64,000 nt of DNA from Phocaeicola salanitronis DSM 18170 (GTDB taxonomy: Bacteria; Bacteroidota; Bacteroidia; Bacteroidales; Bacteroidaceae), in contig NC_015164.1 of assembly GCF_000190575.1 (NCBI RefSeq), positions 1,178,001-1,242,000 of the forward strand. The letters are read 5' to 3'. Positions 60,057 through 64,000 of the stretch are shown here, in pieces. Both the position numbers and the translations under genes were made by a program. The notes below the pieces were generated by a model. The model did not search any database and was not told where the DNA came from. It worked only from the letters and a program-made list of their open reading frames with translations. Each line of letters starts with the position of its first letter. The first letter of the stretch is position 1.

Positions 60057-60967
60057 ATGACATGGGAAAGATTTATACCAGAAAGATTCTGTTTGTAGCG
60101 GCAGCCATGCTGCTGTGCATACTTATTGCCGTGCTGATCCGGATATTTTTCTCCAGCCGGACCGTGCGGATGACACTGACCCCCATAGAAGTGGAGGTCG
60201 GAGAACCTATCTATTATGCGGACAGTACCCGCAGGGCAAACTCATGGCTCTGGGAGTTCGGCAACGGGGATGTATCACACGAACGAAACGGGCAATATGT
60301 GTTCAAAGAACCGGGGCGTTACCAGGTACGCCTGCAAGTGGACCATTCGCTGGAAAAGAAGCAGATTATCACCGTACGGAAGAAAACAAACACTTACGGG
60401 AGCGATCAGCTTGTAAAAATGAAAGCTCCGGCAAGCGCTTTCCAAGGTGAAATCGTGTCTTTCAAAGGATACGGCCCCTCGAAAGAGTGGCGGTGGCAAT
60501 TCGGCGAGTCAGGAATCGTTGATTCCCGAGAACAAAATCCGCTCTATGCCTATTCGGAACCAGGCGAATATGAAGTGCTGCTGACTACGGAAGACACACA
60601 ATACCCCGTACGGCACACGATTAAAATCCTTTCCCAGTACACAGAAAACGACTCTACGGACGTGCTTGTCATTATCGGGAACGATATCCGAGAACATTTG
60701 CAGGCCATCGTGGACGGCAGACCGTTCAATACCCATTATAACTATATCCTGAAGAAATATCTCTGTGGAAATCCGGACATAGCCGTCACAGTCAACAACC
60801 ATAAAAAGAATGACTTCTATTCTTACTGCCAGGGGCTGAAAATCATTGCGCGAAAGAAAACCGTGATTGATGAAGTGTTTGTCGATATGGGCGATGACCT
60901 GAACAACGAATGCGTCATGCAGCTGATGGTGACCCAACACGAACGTTTTTCCGAATCAAAAAAGTAA
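60053..60967 (+). CDS. tssP: T6SS periplasmic PKD-domain protein TssP
   Basis: 304 residues. Membrane anchor near 10-28 (ILFVAAAMLLCILIAVLIRI), then two PKD-type Ig-like domains: SWLWEFGNGDVSHERN with YVFKEPGRYQVRLQV, and EWRWQFGESGIVDSREQN with YAYSEPGEYEVLL. The C-terminal about 90 residues form a helical domain. It would span the periplasm between TssO/Q and TssR. Coupled to tssO (4-bp overlap) and followed by tssR after 6 bp. Confidence 0.75.
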   Translation: MNDMGKIYTRKILFVAAAMLLCILIAVLIRIFFSSRTVRMTLTPIEVEVGEPIYYADSTRRANSWLWEFGNGDVSHERNGQYVFKEPGRYQVRLQVDHSLEKKQIITVRKKTNTYGSDQLVKMKAPASAFQGEIVSFKGYGPSKEWRWQFGESGIVDSREQNPLYAYSEPGEYEVLLTTEDTQYPVRHTIKILSQYTENDSTDVLVIIGNDIREHLQAIVDGRPFNTHYNYILKKYLCGNPDIAVTVNNHKKNDFYSYCQGLKIIARKKTVIDEVFVDMGDDLNNECVMQLMVTQHERFSESKK

Positions 60968-60973
60968 CGAGCC

Positions 60974-63463
60974 ATGAAAAAGAACTTTATATCGCATCTG
61001 ATTCAGACAGGGTGTATTTTCAGCATTGCCTGCCTGACAGCCTGCGGGCCGGTACACCGTTTTACACGGGTGAAGAATGTTCCGCGCGAATATGTGCGGA
61101 ACTATTCGGTGGAAGGAGTGAAAGCCCCCCGCAGCCTGTCGCTGTTCAAGCATCATCCGTGGATTGTCTTCGCCAAGGAACAAGGGACAAGCTATCTGAG
61201 TCCGAGCGGAAAAAACGAGATGCAGGCCGTGGAATACATGGATGCCTTTCTGGTCATCAAACGGAAAGGGGACTGGCTCAAACTGATCCAATATAATCCC
61301 GCCATTCTGAAGAACGGGAAGCTGAAAGAATGGAAACAGGCCCAGTATTGCGGCTGGATGAACCAGAACGACCTGCTGCTGACCCGGAGCGGATTTACCG
61401 ATGTCCTCACGGGATTCAAGAACAAGCAAGTGGTCATGCTGAGCGACACCGTGGCACTGGCCAATCCCTCAGCGTATTTTGCCAATGATTCTGTGAAACT
61501 GTTTGAAAATACCGACCTGACACAGGAAGCCGGCAAGATTCCGTTTTGCAGTATCGTGTACCCTTATAAAATATCGGAAGACAAGGGATGTGTACTCGTG
61601 GCAAACAAACCGCAGCTTGACGCCGACAGCATAGGACAGACGGTTGTCGGATGGATAGACAGAGGGCTGCTGACCGCTGCCAGGCAACAACTCCATATAG
61701 ACATAGCCTCGCTGCCGGACAGTACGCTCATCTTCAAAGACAGGGAACGAAAGGACACCTTGCAGCTGTCGGCCGGCGACATGAGGCAGAAACTGGAATT
61801 TGCAGAGAGCCAGCCTGCAATATGGTACAGTCCTGTATTGTTTTACAAAGAGAATGACACGAGCCTGTGTTTCAGGACGCATATTCCGATGCCGATCATT
61901 GACAAACAGGAAAGCTATGTGCTGAATGTTAACGGAAATCCGATTTATTACAGCACTTTCAAGAATAAGATAGAGAAGGACTTGCAGAAAATAAACCTGA
62001 TGTTTGTACTGGAAGGAAAAGAGAACACCATCCAGCAGTTTCCAGCCGTAGTGAACACCATTCAGGGATTGCAGTCGCAACTGGTAAATGACGAGAGCTT
62101 TTCTTTCAGGTTCGGCGCCGTGCTGACCTTCAACGAACCGGACAGCCCGACAGACCCCATCTGCAAACTGACTCCCGACTACATGGAGCTGCTTGACTTC
62201 CTTTCCGCCAAGGCACGTAACGTCAAGCAACTAAAACCTACATACGGACGGTTCGGCAGCTGGTCAGGTGTTCAAATCGGGGTGGAACAGTTCAACAAAT
62301 GCCCAGATGAGACAAACATCCTGGTCGTCATCGGCGACAAAGGATTCAACAGCGAATGGGCGGACTCTACTCTGGTGAACAAACTGGTGAAGAACAACTG
62401 CCGCCTGCTGGGTTTCCAGCTTTACGGAGGAGAGCCGGACAACTTCAACAACTTTGTGCTGCAAATCGGGAACATGATAGACTGCTCGGCACCACGCATC
62501 AGCCGAAAGAAACGGGAGCTGGTGGTATATCCCGAACAAGTCCGAAATGAAAACGAATACGCGGAAGTGGGCCATAATACCTATTGCCTGGACTTCCCCA
62601 ACCGGAGCATGACACAGGGATGGCTGGTGTTTCCGCAAAAGAACGAATCGCTGGAACTGGAAGGGCTGACCTCCGCCTTGGATTCCATGCTGCTGCAAGT
62701 GAAGTTTGACAACACCCTGCTGAGCAACAGCCTGACAAGAGCATTCGACGAAGTGGGAACCCAACGGTATAAGGCGGACTCGACTATGACGGACTACTAC
62801 CACATCCGCCAGGCAGGGGTGCAACCGATATTGTCTGTGCTTCCGGGTGTCGAACCAGCCTGGAACCTGCCGGCACAGCCTGTCGTGTTACCAGACTCGC
62901 TATCACGGACACTGGAGTATTATCTGCTTGCCAACGAAGACGAGTTCAAGCGCCTGAGAAAATATGTGGAAGAACCCGCCAAGCTGATTGTGGACTATAA
63001 ATACGAGGCCGTCAAGAAGAAAAAACAGGCGAAAGTGGACATCTGCGACTGCCCGAACGACTACTTCGAAACAGATACCGAAGAATCCACCGTACACGTG
63101 AAGACGGACAGCCTGAACGTGCCGGAATATGCCTCTACCCGCCGTGTGCGGAGAAAGTTGGTACGGCATTTCCTGTCCGAGCGCAACACGGACAAGTATT
63201 GCAAGGTGAAGAGGAAGACCTTTTTGAGAATGCCCATATCGGAAGCCTTGCAGCGGTTTACCTCCTGCCCGGCGGACTACCCGTTCTTTGAGGTCTATCG
63301 GGTCAAAGACCTGAAAGACAAGGATATGATTACGGACGTGGAACTGGACATGCTGATTGAATACTTCAAGGAAAAGAAGAAAATGTTGGACGAAGCAGCC
63401 GGCAAATCGTTCAAATCCAACGGAGAGACCTATTACTGGATCAGCCGTGAGCTGTTACCCTAA
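60974..63463 (+). CDS. tssR: T6SS outer-membrane-associated lipoprotein TssR
   Basis: 829 residues. A lipoprotein signal ends in LTAC with the lipid-accepting Cys at 24. The mature protein is large and beta-rich, with a central von Willebrand-like portion (MFVLEGKENTIQQFPAVV, then ILVVIGDKGFNSEWADS) where the Asp of a typical metal site is replaced by Glu in LEGKE. Large size and position at the end of the N-Q-O-P-R run match TssR, the outer-membrane end of the complex. The next gene starts 24 bp later. Confidence 0.8.
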   Translation: MKKNFISHLIQTGCIFSIACLTACGPVHRFTRVKNVPREYVRNYSVEGVKAPRSLSLFKHHPWIVFAKEQGTSYLSPSGKNEMQAVEYMDAFLVIKRKGDWLKLIQYNPAILKNGKLKEWKQAQYCGWMNQNDLLLTRSGFTDVLTGFKNKQVVMLSDTVALANPSAYFANDSVKLFENTDLTQEAGKIPFCSIVYPYKISEDKGCVLVANKPQLDADSIGQTVVGWIDRGLLTAARQQLHIDIASLPDSTLIFKDRERKDTLQLSAGDMRQKLEFAESQPAIWYSPVLFYKENDTSLCFRTHIPMPIIDKQESYVLNVNGNPIYYSTFKNKIEKDLQKINLMFVLEGKENTIQQFPAVVNTIQGLQSQLVNDESFSFRFGAVLTFNEPDSPTDPICKLTPDYMELLDFLSAKARNVKQLKPTYGRFGSWSGVQIGVEQFNKCPDETNILVVIGDKGFNSEWADSTLVNKLVKNNCRLLGFQLYGGEPDNFNNFVLQIGNMIDCSAPRISRKKRELVVYPEQVRNENEYAEVGHNTYCLDFPNRSMTQGWLVFPQKNESLELEGLTSALDSMLLQVKFDNTLLSNSLTRAFDEVGTQRYKADSTMTDYYHIRQAGVQPILSVLPGVEPAWNLPAQPVVLPDSLSRTLEYYLLANEDEFKRLRKYVEEPAKLIVDYKYEAVKKKKQAKVDICDCPNDYFETDTEESTVHVKTDSLNVPEYASTRRVRRKLVRHFLSERNTDKYCKVKRKTFLRMPISEALQRFTSCPADYPFFEVYRVKDLKDKDMITDVELDMLIEYFKEKKKMLDEAAGKSFKSNGETYYWISRELLP

Positions 63464-63487
63464 TCGTTCATTTGAAACTTTACAGTT

Positions 63488-64000
63488 ATGATTTATCAGG
63501 CAATATTGAAAATAAAAGGCAAAGAGATACCGTTGCTCTATTACAGCTACCAGTGTCATCTCCGGCACTGTGACGATTCGAATTTGGGGCGAATCATACA
63601 GCTGCATATTGAGGCTTGTGAAAAGACCGGTAATAGAGAATACTTACCAGTTGAAGGAGACCTGATCATGCTCATGTTTGAATGCAGCGGTGACGAGCAG
63701 CTCTTTTATGACTGGTTGAATGAAGGAAACATGCACTACGGAGAAATCCATTTCATCTATAACGAAAGTGAGGTTGTGGACATTTTCCGGTTTGGGGACT
63801 GCTTCTGCTTGAAGATAGAGGAAAGCATGAGTGCCGTGAACTCTCCGATGGTGATGACCGTGTATCTGTCACCGGGGATTATCAAGAGGAATAATCTGGA
63901 GGCGAGGGAGAAGGAATGGAAGGTGTCGGAAAATTTAACACATATAAATTTCAATGCCATTGAAAGTGATGAATTTCTGATGCGTAATAATAAAACGACA
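63488..64000 (+). CDS. Hcp-like (TssD) protein, cut by the window end
   Basis: 171 codons open from ATG at 63488 to the last base. It begins MIYQAILKIKGKEIPLLYYS, then has an Hcp-like pattern (GDLIMLMFECSGDEQLFYDW and IEESMSAVNSPMVMTVYLSP). The Hcp-like part ends at about residue 140, yet the frame continues, so it may be a specialised Hcp with a fused C-terminal domain whose nature lies outside the window. It follows tssR by 24 bp. Confidence 0.65.
   Translation, partial: MIYQAILKIKGKEIPLLYYSYQCHLRHCDDSNLGRIIQLHIEACEKTGNREYLPVEGDLIMLMFECSGDEQLFYDWLNEGNMHYGEIHFIYNESEVVDIFRFGDCFCLKIEESMSAVNSPMVMTVYLSPGIIKRNNLEAREKEWKVSENLTHINFNAIESDEFLMRNNKTT

Overview
The window looks like part of a large integrative conjugative element (ICE) from a gut Bacteroidales bacterium (Bacteroides, Phocaeicola or Parabacteroides type). 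The evidence is a subtype-iii (Bacteroidetes) type VI secretion system (T6SS), RteA/RteB-like regulators, a PRTRC gene set with topoisomerase III and DUF4099/DUF3945 proteins, and many promoters of the Bacteroides type (TTTG about 19-20 bp before TAnnTTTG). I cannot see the ICE ends, integrase or oriT, so the element is inferred from gene content.

Layout. 1-1218: start of an excisionase-like HTH gene and a phosphoribosyltransferase-like gene. 1248-10638: insertion-rich cargo. It holds two IS982-type elements, an AT-rich two-gene module with an SF1 helicase, and a decayed transposase split by an intact IS66-type element with a visible 8-bp target duplication. 10806-15504: an Rhs/PAAR effector with a GIY-YIG-like tip and its candidate immunity gene. 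15939-25426: ICE backbone with an HTH protein, PRTRC ThiF/B/F/C/E, topB and a DUF3945 protein, including two very long palindromes. 26025-29652: rteB/rteA-like two-component genes. 30095-33000: two TetR regulators, a KAS III-like enzyme and several structured or operator-bearing intergenic elements. 33082-36921: probable defence cargo (AAA ATPase with nuclease-like partner; a class III cyclase-like protein). 37319-47671 (minus strand) and 47935-64000 (plus strand): the T6SS. The minus arm has Hcp, VgrG, a TPR-like protein, TssB, TssC, a second Rhs effector and its immunity gene. The plus arm has ClpV, several Hcp paralogues, an AT-rich effector/immunity cassette, TssE, F, N, K, G, Q, O, P and R, and a further Hcp-like gene cut by the window end.

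How it fits together. VgrG, the PAAR-bearing Rhs proteins and the Hcp variants carry toxins fired by the TssBC sheath. ClpV recycles the sheath, and TssN/Q/O/P/R make the Bacteroidetes-specific envelope complex. The most striking feature is regulatory. A palindrome of the form ACCGA-N4-TCGGT, typical of TetR operators, lies upstream of rhs1, the rteA-like gene and vgrG, and twice in the region upstream of the TetR2-KAS III operon. In four of the five cases it sits 9-14 bp downstream of a recognisable -7 box, where a repressor would act. This suggests one TetR/lipid-enzyme circuit controlling T6SS effectors, the ICE regulators and itself. The same locus carries three copies of a stem-loop motif (TCAAAC, then AGTGGAA, then AGACG), two of them in opposite orientations in the tetR1 leader and one in an operator-controlled candidate small RNA. 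I consider this the best candidate for an undescribed system in the window.
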